A DNA stretch of 12,604 nt from Actinomycetes bacterium (GTDB lineage Bacteria; Actinomycetota; Actinomycetes; Actinomycetales; Microbacteriaceae): positions 1 through 12,604 of the forward strand of contig JAEYVF010000092.1 in assembly GCA_023432005.1 (NCBI GenBank), written 5' to 3'. The position numbers and the translations under genes are program-made. The notes beneath the pieces are model-generated. The model was not told where the DNA came from and did not search any database. It was given only the letters and a program-made list of their open reading frames with translations. Below, piece by piece: positions 1 to 7,136 of the stretch (position 1 is the stretch's first letter; every line of letters starts with the position of its first letter).

Positions 1-1182
1 GCCCTCGTCTCCGCGGGTTCGCCCGGCGTGTTCAACCCGTTCCTGCGCCAATCGACGCTCTACTCCTACGGCCACAGCTTCACGGTCGTGCCGAGCCCGT
101 ACTGCACCCCGGACCGCGGCGAGTATCCTCTCCGCCTTCGCGAGCTCATCGGCTTCGCCGACGCCGTGCCCTACGGTCGCGGCGCCACCTTCCTGCCCGA
201 CACGCTCGCGCTCGCGCTCAACGGCATCCGAGCGACCGACAAGGATCGCACGTGGCCGGGGCTTGCGACCATCGCCTCGTCCGAGCACGCGCACGGGGTC
301 AACAACAGCCCGGATCACAAGTCGATGCCGCGCGGCGTCGTGACGATCCAGAACTACCTGAACGAGACGGGTGACGCCCACACCTGGGCGCACACGCCGG
401 AGTACGTCGCCTTCTGGACGCACTGCCTGCGCTCGCTCATCGCCGTCATCTCCAGCAAGGGGCAGAAGGCGAGCACGATGGACGTCGGCTCGACCGCGAC
501 GGGTGGCCACGCGTGGCAGACCATGTCGACGAGCACCTACGTCGACATGTTCCCGGGAGGACTCCTCTTCCGCTCGAACCAGGTGGGCGACTGGAGGCAG
601 TTCAAGGTGACCGGCGACGAGTGCTGGATCCTGATCTTCTCGGCACTGTCGACGACGGCGACCCGCGGGCTCGACGTCTACGTCGGCAGCACGAAGATCC
701 AGGAGATCGACCCGACGGGCATGATGGCGCCGTACACCTCGGTGTTCCCGAACTCCGCGAGCCTCACCCTGTGGCCGCTCGCGGTGCGGGTCTCCGGGCT
801 CAACGCGGCCGCGGGGACGACCGGTGAGAAGACCGTCCAGGTGCGGATCGCGAACCGCGGCAGCGGCTGGGGCTTCCTGTCGACCGCGCTGTACCCGCGC
901 ACCGCCCCGCCGGAGGTGTTCGTCGCGTACGAGCCCGTGCGGCGCGGCGTGACCGGGTGGGCGACGCGGACGGCGATGTACCGCGCGGCCATCGACCAGG
1001 TCGTCTCCGAGTTCGCCAACGCCCACGCCGTCGACCTCGAGGACGGATGGGATCTCGAGGCGATGACGCTCGCCGGCGACATCCACCCGAACGATCGCGG
1101 TCAGGTCCACATCGCGGATCGCTTCGTCGAGGCGATCAACGACGCCGTCACCGACTTCACCGGCGGCATCGCGCTCCTCTGA
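1..1182 (+). CDS. SGNH/GDSL-type hydrolase with inserted beta-rich domain, 5'-truncated by window edge
   Basis: The frame is open from base 1, giving 393 visible residues. A GTG at 28 is possible but has no Shine-Dalgarno sequence, so the gene most likely begins left of the window. Recognisable SGNH blocks, numbered from base 1, are: Gly-His-Ser at residues 24-26 as the nucleophile block (GHS instead of GDS), a Gly block around G59-T63, a G-V-N-N stretch at 99-102 as the block III Asn, and a C-terminal D-I-H-P-N at 360-364 with the catalytic His at 362. Between blocks III and V, about residues 150-300 look beta-strand-rich with many Gly/Thr/Val, like the jelly-roll inserts of some esterase families. 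SGNH enzymes cleave or transfer acyl esters on sugars, lipids or polymers; the substrate here is unknown. The Asp sits two residues before the His, where the family usually has three. No export signal is visible, because the N-terminus is missing. The next gene converges 16 bp away. Confident on fold, not on role. Confidence 0.72.
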   Translation, partial: ALVSAGSPGVFNPFLRQSTLYSYGHSFTVVPSPYCTPDRGEYPLRLRELIGFADAVPYGRGATFLPDTLALALNGIRATDKDRTWPGLATIASSEHAHGVNNSPDHKSMPRGVVTIQNYLNETGDAHTWAHTPEYVAFWTHCLRSLIAVISSKGQKASTMDVGSTATGGHAWQTMSTSTYVDMFPGGLLFRSNQVGDWRQFKVTGDECWILIFSALSTTATRGLDVYVGSTKIQEIDPTGMMAPYTSVFPNSASLTLWPLAVRVSGLNAAAGTTGEKTVQVRIANRGSGWGFLSTALYPRTAPPEVFVAYEPVRRGVTGWATRTAMYRAAIDQVVSEFANAHAVDLEDGWDLEAMTLAGDIHPNDRGQVHIADRFVEAINDAVTDFTGGIALL

Positions 1183-1186
1183 GCGC
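1171..1186. terminator. Small hairpin between convergent genes (weak terminator candidate)
   Basis: GCGCTC (1171-1176), loop CTCT, then GAGCGC (1181-1186) form a perfect six-pair stem spanning the stop codon of the SGNH gene. It lies just before the convergent stop of the DeoR-type gene at 1199. Neither strand carries a T-tract after the stem, so it is at best a non-canonical terminator. In DNA this GC-rich, a stem this short can arise by chance. Confidence 0.25.
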
Positions 1187-1198
1187 GGGCGGGCGGCG

Positions 1199-2014
1199 TC
1201 AGTCGGCGGGCGCCTCGGGCGCGAGCTGCGCGACGTGGAGGCCCGGATGACGGGCGGTGAGCGTCGAGAGCGTCTCGGCGTCGGTGCCGTCGTCGACCAC
1301 GAGGTCGGTGAAGTCGCTCAGCGGGGCCACGGAGTGCAGCGCTGTGCGGCCGATCTTGTGATGATCCATGAGCAGCACGCTGCGATCGGAGGCGGCCATC
1401 ATCGCGCGCTTGACGAGCACGACGTCCTGCTCGGAGTGGAAGGCCTGTGTCGTCGACATCGCCGAGGTCGAGGAGAAGTGGATGTCGGCTCGCACGCGCG
1501 CGACCGCGTCGATGCAGGGCAGGCCGAGGTAGGCGTCGTGTCCCGTCGAGTACACCCCGCCCAGCATGATGAGGCGCACCTCGTCGCGCCCCTTGAGCAC
1601 CTGGACGATCTCGGGGAAGTTCGTGATCACGGTGAGCGGGGCGACGTCGACGAGCTCATGCGCGAGAGCGAGCGTCGTCGTGGAGTCCTCGAGGAGCACG
1701 ACCATGCCGGGCTCGACGAGGGACGCCGCGGTCCGCGCGATCGCGGACTTCTCGGCGCGCGCCGATCGCGAGCGGAAGTGGATGCTGGAGTCGAAGACCG
1801 CGGACGGCAGCGCCGTCACGCCGCCGTAGTACTTCTGGACGATGCCGGCTTTGACGAGCTGGTCGATGTCGCGGTGGGCCGTCATGAGGCTCACCCCGAA
1901 GATCTCGGAGATCTGCTGGGGCGAGACCGAGCCCTCGCGCATCACGAGGTCCGCGAGCTCGCTCTGGCGATCGACCGGCGAGAGCCGGCGCAGCGCCTGA
2001 GAATGCTGGGTCAT
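1199..2014 (-). CDS. DeoR/GlpR-family transcriptional regulator
   Basis: A 271-residue protein, full length for this family. Residues ~14-66 form the DeoR-type helix-turn-helix: a DRQ-S-EL opening, then VSLMTAHRDIDQL at 41-53 matching the family recognition helix, then a YYGGV wing. Residues ~85-245 form the sugar-phosphate sensor (DeoRC). They carry D110-S-T-T-T, which corresponds to the phosphate-binding D-S-G-T-T motif, T131-N132, L151-G-G, and D217-H-H-K-I-G near the end. Such proteins usually repress catabolic genes and are released by a phosphorylated sugar or polyol intermediate. The start is an ATG preceded on its strand by AGGAGGG (plus positions 2017-2023). The gene diverges from the phosphatase-ABC-GDPD operon and probably represses it, a regulator choice that fits a phosphorylated breakdown product as inducer. 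The N-terminal ~12 residues are an extension before the HTH. Family assignment is secure; target and inducer are inferred. Confidence 0.93.
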   Translation of the reverse strand: MTQHSQALRRLSPVDRQSELADLVMREGSVSPQQISEIFGVSLMTAHRDIDQLVKAGIVQKYYGGVTALPSAVFDSSIHFRSRSARAEKSAIARTAASLVEPGMVVLLEDSTTTLALAHELVDVAPLTVITNFPEIVQVLKGRDEVRLIMLGGVYSTGHDAYLGLPCIDAVARVRADIHFSSTSAMSTTQAFHSEQDVVLVKRAMMAASDRSVLLMDHHKIGRTALHSVAPLSDFTDLVVDDGTDAETLSTLTARHPGLHVAQLAPEAPAD

Positions 2015-2220
2015 GTCCCTCCTCGGTGCCCGCTCTCGAGAGCCTCAACCTAACAAGCCGAGTGCGATAGTTCCCGGTTCAGTGGCAGAAACCCTGCGAG
2101 CACTTAACATTACTGCTCCTCGGCGCGCGATGCGAGCCCGCGCCCGTGGATTCGCCGGACGGCCCGTTCCCTTGGGTTTCCGGGGCTCCTGGCAGGCCAC
2201 GGGGCGCCCGAGAGCGACGA

Positions 2221-2250
2221 TTGGACGTATCGCAAACTCCATGCTAACTT
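2221..2250 (+). promoter_or_regulatory. Candidate promoter of the phosphatase-ABC-GDPD operon
   Basis: TTGGAC at 2221-2226 is a near-consensus -35. It is followed 18 bases later by TAACTT at 2245-2250, preceded by TG (2242-2243) as an extended -10. Transcription would begin near 2257, about 45 bases before the phosphatase start and inside the inverted repeat at 2252-2272. This is pattern matching by eye to the sigma-70-like consensus; the start site is not known. Confidence 0.4.
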
Positions 2251-2251
2251 C

Positions 2252-2272
2252 GCATCATGCTTGTGATGATGC
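2252..2272. promoter_or_regulatory. Inverted repeat at predicted +1, candidate repressor operator
   Basis: GCATCAT (2252-2258) and ATGATGC (2266-2272) form a perfect seven-base inverted repeat around a seven-base spacer. It sits immediately downstream of the candidate -10, where a bound repressor would block initiation. The divergently encoded DeoR-type protein is the obvious candidate binder, which is inference only. A short hairpin in the leader is the alternative reading. Confidence 0.35.
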
Positions 2273-2284
2273 CAGCATGGACTC

Positions 2285-2292
2285 GGGGGGAG
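2285..2292 (+). promoter_or_regulatory. Ribosome binding site deciding the phosphatase start
   Basis: GGGGGGAG at 2285-2292 contains GGAG eight bases before ATG 2301. The other in-frame candidate nearby, ATG 2277, has only GATGAT-like sequence upstream. This favours 2301 over the longer open frame reaching back to 2013. Confidence 0.6.
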
Positions 2293-2300
2293 CCCGCCGC

Positions 2301-3185
2301 ATGACGCTTTCCAGCGCAACGCCCGGCGCCGCACCCGACGCCCTGCCCGCGGCGCCCTCTGCCCTCGGGTTCGACCTGCTCGGCCTCGCGCGACGTGCCG
2401 CCCGGGCGGCCGGGACCGAACTGCTCGCCCGCGCCGACCAGCCGCACCGCGTCTCCACGAAGTCGACGCCGACCGACCTCGTGAGCGAGGCCGACGGCGT
2501 CGCCGAGTCCGTCATCCGCGAGACCCTCCTGGGCGCTCGCCCCGACGACGGCTTCGTCGGCGAGGAGGGGTCGCGCGACGCCGGGAGCACGGGCATCACG
2601 TGGGTCGTCGACCCGCTCGACGGCACGGTCAACTACCTGTTCGGCGACCGCGAGTGGTCGGTCAGCATCGCCGCCGTCGACGCCGCCGGCCCTCTCGTCG
2701 GCGTCGTCATCGAGCCCGTCACGGGACGGCTCTGGACGGCCGTCCGCGGTGAGGGCGCCTGGCGCGACGACGTGGAGATCAGCGCACGCCGAACGCCTGC
2801 ACTCGCGGACGCGATGGTGCTCGCGGGGCTCTCCTACGACTCCGCCCACCGCCGCCGTCAGATGGAGATGTTCACCGACGTCGCCCCCGGCGTGCGCGAC
2901 CTGCGCCGCCACGGCAGCGCGGCGCTCGAGCTGTGCCGGGTCGCCGAGGGCACGGCCGACGCCTACGTCGAGTCGCCCATCTTCCGGTGGGATATCGCCG
3001 CCGGTGCGCTCATCGCGCGGGAGGCCGGCGCGCGCGTGCACGTGACGGACCTCGACGAGGTGCGCCGCTCCGTGCTCGCCGCGACGCCCGTCATCTTCGA
3101 CGAGCTCCTCGCCCTCCTCCAGGCCAGCGACTTCGGGACGGAGTTCTTCAACCTCGCGAAGGTGCGGACGGAGGGACGCGGATAG
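2301..3185 (+). CDS. Inositol monophosphatase-family phosphatase
   Basis: A 294-residue Mg-dependent, Li-sensitive-type phosphomonoesterase. With start ATG 2301, the metal ligands are G-E88-E89 in GFVGEEG, D104-P-L-D107-G-T in the signature loop (102-109), and W230-D231-I-A-A-G-A near the C-terminus. The T58-D59-L-V-S-E-A-D stretch of the active-site arm is also present. All key residues are intact, and the length is near the usual 260-300 once a ~22-residue Ala/Pro-rich N-terminal tail is allowed for. The family hydrolyses inositol-1-phosphate, but members also act on sugar phosphates, PAP, fructose-1,6-bisphosphate or histidinol phosphate. This is the first gene of the operon, and its TAG stop overlaps the next GTG by one base (TAGTG). 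With an importer and a GDPD in the same operon, it probably dephosphorylates a phosphate-bearing product released from an imported phosphodiester. The Ti-plasmid AccG phosphatase is the functional parallel. Exact substrate unknown. Confidence 0.88.
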   Translation: MTLSSATPGAAPDALPAAPSALGFDLLGLARRAARAAGTELLARADQPHRVSTKSTPTDLVSEADGVAESVIRETLLGARPDDGFVGEEGSRDAGSTGITWVVDPLDGTVNYLFGDREWSVSIAAVDAAGPLVGVVIEPVTGRLWTAVRGEGAWRDDVEISARRTPALADAMVLAGLSYDSAHRRRQMEMFTDVAPGVRDLRRHGSAALELCRVAEGTADAYVESPIFRWDIAAGALIAREAGARVHVTDLDEVRRSVLAATPVIFDELLALLQASDFGTEFFNLAKVRTEGRG

Positions 3186-4114
3186 TGGCCGCCTACATCG
3201 CCCGCCGACTGCTCCTCTCGGTCTTCGTGCTCTGGGGCACGGTCAGCCTCGTCTTCGTCGTCATGCGCATCGTGCCCGGCGACCCCGCGATGATGATCCT
3301 CGGCGCGGACGCCCAGGCATCCGAGCTCGAGGCGCTCCGCATCCAGATGGGCCTCGATCAGCCGCTCATCGCGCAGTACGGCAACTACCTGTGGGGCGCG
3401 CTCCGCCTCGACTTCGGCGACTCCATCCGCCTCGGCGGCGACGCGATGCAGCAGGTGCTCGGACGGATGCCGGTGACGCTCGCGCTCGCGGCGGCCGCGC
3501 TCCTCGTGGCCGTGGTCGTGGGCGTCTCGATGGGCATCATCGCGGCGCTCAACTTCGACACCCGGATCGACCGGGTCGTCACGACGCTGTCGCTCGTCAC
3601 CCACTCGGCGCCGTCGTTCTGGGTGGGCCTCGTGCTCATCCTCATCTTCGCCCGACAGCTCCAGGTGCTCCCGAGCGGCGGGGCGGGGACGTTCGCCCAC
3701 CTCCTGCTGCCGGCGCTCGCCGCCGGCCTCCCGTTCTCCGCGACCCTCACGCGCTTCACCCGCTCGGGACTCCTCGAGGTCATCAACGAGGGCTACATCC
3801 AGACCGCGCGCTCGAAGGGGCTCTCCGAGCGCATCGTCATCATCGCCCACGCGATCCGCAACTCGCTCATCCCGATCGTCACGGTCGTGGGCCTGTACGC
3901 GGGCGGCATCCTCGGCGGCACGGTCGTGATCGAGACGGTGTTCTCGTGGCCCGGGATGGGGCGCCTCATCGTCGACTCGATCGGCTTCCGCGACTACGCG
4001 GTGGTGCAGGCGGGCATCGTGCTCATCACCTTCGTGTTCGTGGCGATCAACCTGATCGTCGACGTCCTGTACGGGTATCTCGATCCGCGCGTGCGATTGG
4101 CAGGGAAGTCATGA
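3185..4114 (+). CDS. ABC transporter permease, DppB/OppB type
   Basis: A 309-residue inner-membrane subunit. The start is GTG 3185, overlapping the upstream stop, and gives the typical N-terminus AAYIARRLLLSVFVLWGTVS. An ATG further upstream in the same frame at 2933 lies inside the phosphatase gene and would add non-membrane sequence. Six hydrophobic segments lie near residues 9-29, 98-122, 135-157, 172-187, 228-250 and 274-296. The P31-G-D-P element follows the first segment. The coupling EAA-type loop falls at ~202-230 (N-E-G-Y-I-Q-T-A-R-S-K-G-L). The protein ends with the family hallmark Y-G-Y-L-D-P-R. It pairs with the following permease to form the translocation pore of a peptide/nickel/opine-family importer. 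Its stop overlaps the next ATG by four bases (ATGA). The family imports peptides, nickel, oligosaccharides, opines and glycosyl phosphodiesters, so the name does not fix the substrate. Confidence 0.93.
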   Translation: MAAYIARRLLLSVFVLWGTVSLVFVVMRIVPGDPAMMILGADAQASELEALRIQMGLDQPLIAQYGNYLWGALRLDFGDSIRLGGDAMQQVLGRMPVTLALAAAALLVAVVVGVSMGIIAALNFDTRIDRVVTTLSLVTHSAPSFWVGLVLILIFARQLQVLPSGGAGTFAHLLLPALAAGLPFSATLTRFTRSGLLEVINEGYIQTARSKGLSERIVIIAHAIRNSLIPIVTVVGLYAGGILGGTVVIETVFSWPGMGRLIVDSIGFRDYAVVQAGIVLITFVFVAINLIVDVLYGYLDPRVRLAGKS

Positions 4115-5016
4115 CCGGGGTCTCCGAGGGCGCGCTCACGCCCACAGCCGTGCTCGCCACGCAGCCCATCCGCGAGCGCGGGCGCAAACGAGGCAGCCGT
4201 CGCATCGGGATCGCCCTCGCGGTCATCGGCCTGTACCTCGTGGCCGCGATCATCGGGCCGATCCTCGTGCAGTTCGACCCGGTCGCCACCGACACGGCGA
4301 ATCGTCTGCTCCCGCCGCTCTCGGTCAAGGACGACGGCTCGATCGCGCTGTTCGGCACCGACCAGGTGGGCCAGGACCTCTTCGCCCAGACGCTCCAGGG
4401 CGCTCGCATGTCGATGCTCGTGGGCGTCTCGGCCCTCATCATCGCGGGCGTCATCGGCGTGCTCATCGGCGTGCTCTCCGGGTACTTCGGCGGCGCCGTC
4501 GACTCGGCGCTCATGCGACTGGCGGATGTGCAGCTCGCGTTCCCCGGCATCCTGCTCGCGGTGCTCGTCGCCTCCGTGCTCGGCCAGAGCGTCGTCAACG
4601 TCATCATCATCCTCGCGATCGGCGGATGGGTGACCTATGCCCGCGTCACGCGGAGCCAGGTGCTCGCGACGAAGAACCGCGAGTTCGTCGACGCGACGCG
4701 CACCCTCGGCGCCGGTCACTGGCACACGGTGCGCACGACGATCCTGCCCGCGTGCGTCGCACCCGTCATGGTGATCGCGACGATGGACATCGGCAGCATC
4801 ATCCTCGCCGAGGCGTCGCTGTCGTTCCTCGGCCTCGGCACCCCGCCGTCGACGCCCAGCTGGGGCCTCACGATCGCCGGCGGACGCAACTACCTCGCGA
4901 GCGCGTGGTGGATCTCGACGATCCCCGGCATCTGCCTCGCGATCCTCGTCATCTCGTTCGGCGTCCTCGGCGACGCGCTGCGCGACCGCTACGACCCCCG
5001 CCTCAAGGAGGTGTGA
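4111..5016 (+). CDS. ABC transporter permease, DppC/OppC type
   Basis: A 301-residue inner-membrane subunit and partner of the preceding permease. The ATG at 4111 sits in an ATGA overlap with the upstream stop. A charged cytosolic N-terminus (R-E-R-G-R-K-R at 21-27) precedes a first membrane segment at ~33-54. The periplasmic-side motif F-G-T-D-Q-V-G-Q-D-L-F (81-91) is the family's GTD-x-x-GRD signature with Gln in place of Arg. Further hydrophobic segments lie near 101-124, 143-158, 161-176, 213-235 and 271-289. The EAA-type loop is at ~189-217 (N-R-E-F-V-D-A-T-R-T-L-G-A). The C-terminus R-D-R-Y-D-P-R-L is diagnostic of DppC-like proteins. Four bases separate its stop from the next ATG, and its last codons contain the SD (AAGGAGGTG, 5005-5013) of that ATPase gene, implying translational coupling. 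Confidence 0.93.
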   Translation: MTGVSEGALTPTAVLATQPIRERGRKRGSRRIGIALAVIGLYLVAAIIGPILVQFDPVATDTANRLLPPLSVKDDGSIALFGTDQVGQDLFAQTLQGARMSMLVGVSALIIAGVIGVLIGVLSGYFGGAVDSALMRLADVQLAFPGILLAVLVASVLGQSVVNVIIILAIGGWVTYARVTRSQVLATKNREFVDATRTLGAGHWHTVRTTILPACVAPVMVIATMDIGSIILAEASLSFLGLGTPPSTPSWGLTIAGGRNYLASAWWISTIPGICLAILVISFGVLGDALRDRYDPRLKEV

Positions 5017-5020
5017 CCCG

Positions 5021-6058
5021 ATGTCGGAAGCTGTGACCCCGGTGCTCGACCAGCAGCGGACGGACGACCTCGACGGGCCCCTGCTGTCCGTCCAGGATCT
5101 CGTGGTGTCGTTCGGCGCCCAACGCGGTCGCGTGCGCGTGGTGGACGGGCTCTCGTTCGACATCCGCCCCGGCGAGACGGTCGCCGTGCTCGGTGAGTCC
5201 GGCAGCGGCAAGAGCGTGACGGCGCAGGCCATCATGGGCCTCCTGCCGCGCCCGATCGGACGCGTCGACTCGGGTCGCATCCTCTACCGCGGCGTCGACC
5301 TGCTGCAGCAGACGCCCGGCTACGTGCGCTCGCTCGGCGGCACCGAGATGGCGATGATCTTCCAGGACCCGTTGAGCTCGCTCAATCCCGTGCTGCGGGT
5401 GGGCGCCCAGATCGGCGAGGCCATGCGCCGCCGTGCGGGCGTCTCGCCGCGGGAGGCTCGCGAGCGGGCGATCGAGCTCATGGAGCGCGTCGGCATCCCG
5501 GCGGCACGGCGACGCGTCGACGACTTCCCCCACCAGTTCTCGGGAGGCATGCGCCAGCGCGTCATGATCGCGATGGCGCTCGCCCTGCGGCCCTCGCTCA
5601 TCATCGCCGACGAGCCCACCACGGCCCTCGACGTCACCGTGCAGGCGCAGATCATGTCGCTGCTGGCCGAGGTGCAGGAGAGGGACGGCACGGCGCTGCT
5701 TCTCATCACGCACGACCTCGGGGTCGTGGCGGATGTGGCCGACCGCACCGTCGTCATGTACAGCGGCCGGACGGCCGAGAGCGGCGGCATCCGCGACGTC
5801 TACGACCGTCCGGCGCACCCCTACACGGTCGGGCTGATGGGGTCGGTGCCCGGGATCGACGGGGAGCGCGGACGTCTCACGCCGATCGAGGGCTCGCCGC
5901 CCGACCCGCGCCGGGTGCCCACGGGCTGCGCCTTCCACCCGCGATGCCCGATGGCGATCGCGCTGTGCGCCGAGGTCCGCCCCGAGCCGCGCGAGATCGC
6001 GGGCCGCACCGAGCTCCACGTGTCCGCATGCCACCGAGCCGAGGAGGTCGGCGCATGA
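5021..6058 (+). CDS. ABC transporter ATP-binding protein, DppD/OppD type
   Basis: A 345-residue cytosolic ATPase of the importer. The sequence shows Walker A G-E-S-G-S-G-K-S (58-65), Q-loop Q115, ABC signature F-S-G-G-M-R-Q-R (173-180), Walker B L-I-I-A-D-E-P-T (193-200) with catalytic E198, D-loop A-L-D, and switch His231. The C-terminal oligopeptide/dipeptide domain begins at H266-P-Y-T. It carries C303, C309, C316 and C337, the conserved four-Cys pattern that binds an iron-sulphur cluster in characterised Dpp/Opp ATPases. The nucleotide-binding residues are complete, so it should be active. The ATG is preceded by a strong SD at 5005-5013. Its stop overlaps the next ATG by four bases. Together with the following ATPase it would drive import of whatever the family 5 binding protein captures. 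Confidence 0.94.
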   Translation: MSEAVTPVLDQQRTDDLDGPLLSVQDLVVSFGAQRGRVRVVDGLSFDIRPGETVAVLGESGSGKSVTAQAIMGLLPRPIGRVDSGRILYRGVDLLQQTPGYVRSLGGTEMAMIFQDPLSSLNPVLRVGAQIGEAMRRRAGVSPREARERAIELMERVGIPAARRRVDDFPHQFSGGMRQRVMIAMALALRPSLIIADEPTTALDVTVQAQIMSLLAEVQERDGTALLLITHDLGVVADVADRTVVMYSGRTAESGGIRDVYDRPAHPYTVGLMGSVPGIDGERGRLTPIEGSPPDPRRVPTGCAFHPRCPMAIALCAEVRPEPREIAGRTELHVSACHRAEEVGA

Positions 6059-7083
6059 CCCTCGCGACGCCCGTGCTGAGCACGACGCCCGCCCCCGCGG
6101 TGGAGCCGCTCCTGAGCGTGCGAGACCTGCGGACGACCTTCCCCATCCGCTCGAACGTGCTCCGCCGCAAGGTCGGGGAGATCGGCGCGGTCGACGGCGT
6201 GAGCTTCGACATCATGCCCGGCCAGACCTACGGGCTCGTCGGCGAGTCGGGGTCGGGGAAGTCGACCGTCGCGCGCACCATCATCGGGCTCGAGACGCCG
6301 GCCTCGGGCACGATCCGCTTCGACGGACGCGACCTCACCTCGGTGCGCGGCGCGGCGCTCAAGAGCGTGCGCCGCGACATGCAGATGATCTTCCAGGACC
6401 CGCACGCATCCCTGAACCCGCGACGCACGGTCGTCGACATCATCACCGAGGGGTGGCAGGTGCAGCCCGGCTTCGGGCCGCGCGGGAGCTGGCGTCAGGG
6501 CGCGCTCGACCTGCTCGACCGGGTCGGCCTCAACCCCGACCACGCCGACCGCTACCCGCACCAGTTCTCGGGCGGGCAGCGCCAGCGCATCGGCATCGCC
6601 CGTGCGCTCGCCTTGCGGCCGAAGCTCATTATCTGCGACGAGGCCGTCTCGGCGCTCGACGTGTCGATCCAGGCCCAGGTGCTCAACCTGCTGCAGGACC
6701 TGCAGGCCGAGATGGGTCTCTCCTACCTCTTCATCGCGCACGACCTCGCCGTCGTCCGGCACATCTCCGACCAGGTCGGTGTCATGTACCTCGGCAAGAT
6801 CGTCGAGTCCGGCAGCTACGACCAGATCTTCTCGAACCCGCTGCACCCGTACACGCAGGCGCTGCTCTCCGCGATCCCGGTGACGCACCCGTGGCGCCAG
6901 AAGCGACGCGAGCGCATCGTGCTGAGCGGCGACATCCCCTCGCCGGCGGACCCGCCGTCGGGGTGCCGGTTCCGCACCCGGTGCTGGATGGCGCAGGAGA
7001 TCTGCACCGAGGCGACACCGGCCCTCGCCTTGCGCGGCCATGACCATCCCGACGCCTGCCATCTGACGGGAGCTCCCCGATGA
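6055..7083 (+). CDS. ABC transporter ATP-binding protein, DppF/OppF type
   Basis: A 342-residue second ATPase of the importer. The start ATG 6055 lies in an ATGA overlap with the upstream gene and has GAGGAGG at 6041-6047. A longer frame from 5944 would overlap the first ATPase out of register and reads as nonsense there. Motifs are Walker A G-E-S-G-S-G-K-S (63-70), Q-loop Q114, signature F-S-G-G-Q-R-Q-R (171-178), Walker B L-I-I-C-D-E-A-V-S (191-199) with E196, and switch His229. Ala after the Walker B Glu, where Pro is common, recurs in OppF-like proteins and is not a defect. The C-terminal domain follows H264-P-Y-T and has C304, C310, C317 and C335. Arg-rich residues at 32-39 precede the Gly-rich A-loop region, as in the DppF branch. 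It heterodimerises with the preceding ATPase. Confidence 0.94.
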   Translation: MTLATPVLSTTPAPAVEPLLSVRDLRTTFPIRSNVLRRKVGEIGAVDGVSFDIMPGQTYGLVGESGSGKSTVARTIIGLETPASGTIRFDGRDLTSVRGAALKSVRRDMQMIFQDPHASLNPRRTVVDIITEGWQVQPGFGPRGSWRQGALDLLDRVGLNPDHADRYPHQFSGGQRQRIGIARALALRPKLIICDEAVSALDVSIQAQVLNLLQDLQAEMGLSYLFIAHDLAVVRHISDQVGVMYLGKIVESGSYDQIFSNPLHPYTQALLSAIPVTHPWRQKRRERIVLSGDIPSPADPPSGCRFRTRCWMAQEICTEATPALALRGHDHPDACHLTGAPR

Positions 7084-7123
7084 GCGGCGGCACCCTGCAA
7101 TCCGCATCTCCCATCACACACCG

Positions 7124-7130
7124 AAAGGAA
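7124..7130 (+). promoter_or_regulatory. Ribosome binding site deciding the binding-protein start
   Basis: AAAGGAA at 7124-7130 lies six bases before ATG 7137. An in-frame ATG at 7080 overlaps the ATPase stop but would put 19 extra polar residues before the lipoprotein signal peptide. The later start is therefore chosen. The resulting 53-base gap is the largest spacing between the transporter genes. Confidence 0.65.
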
Positions 7131-7136
7131 AACACC

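Larger units (their letters stand above)
2015..2300. other. Divergent intergenic control region (DeoR-type gene / operon)
   Basis: These 286 bases separate two divergent starts and are visibly less GC-rich than the genes, especially 2045-2115 and 2221-2275. The plus frame of the phosphatase stays open through the whole stretch back to 2013. That extension reads as low-complexity Arg/Ala-rich residues, overlaps promoter-like sequence, and is not expected in this enzyme family, so it is taken as non-coding. Candidate signals besides the main plus promoter are: GTGGCA (2082-2087) with TAACAT (2105-2110) for rightward transcription, and on the minus strand an extended -10, TG-T-TAGGTT (plus 2047-2055), for the regulator. 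That last one has no good -35. The stretch from about 2116 to 2220 shows nothing clear. Confidence 0.5.

Noticed and set aside
1235..2053. 272-codon plus-strand frame opposite the DeoR-type gene
   Set aside because: It is a mirror of the real gene, low-complexity Arg/His/Asp/Gly, with no SD and no recognisable domain.
2063..2234. TGCGATA (2063-2069) and TATCGCA (2228-2234) as distant paired operator half-sites
   Set aside because: A seven-base match in opposite orientation within ~280 bases is expected by chance about as often as not. No third copy supports it.
2013..2300. Open plus-strand frame extending the phosphatase by 96 residues upstream
   Set aside because: The extension is Arg/Ala-rich and without family resemblance. 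It overlaps the divergent promoter region, and ATG 2301 has a good SD. Stop codons are rare by chance at this GC content.
3994..5280. 428-codon minus-strand frame across the DppC-type permease gene
   Set aside because: Its composition is that of a shadow frame (long Arg/Asp/Glu/His runs). The plus strand encodes an unmistakable permease there.
3185..7083. Naming the transporter a dipeptide importer with dpp symbols
   Set aside because: The subunits show only family membership. The neighbouring phosphatase and GDPD argue against a plain peptide substrate, so no gene symbols were assigned.
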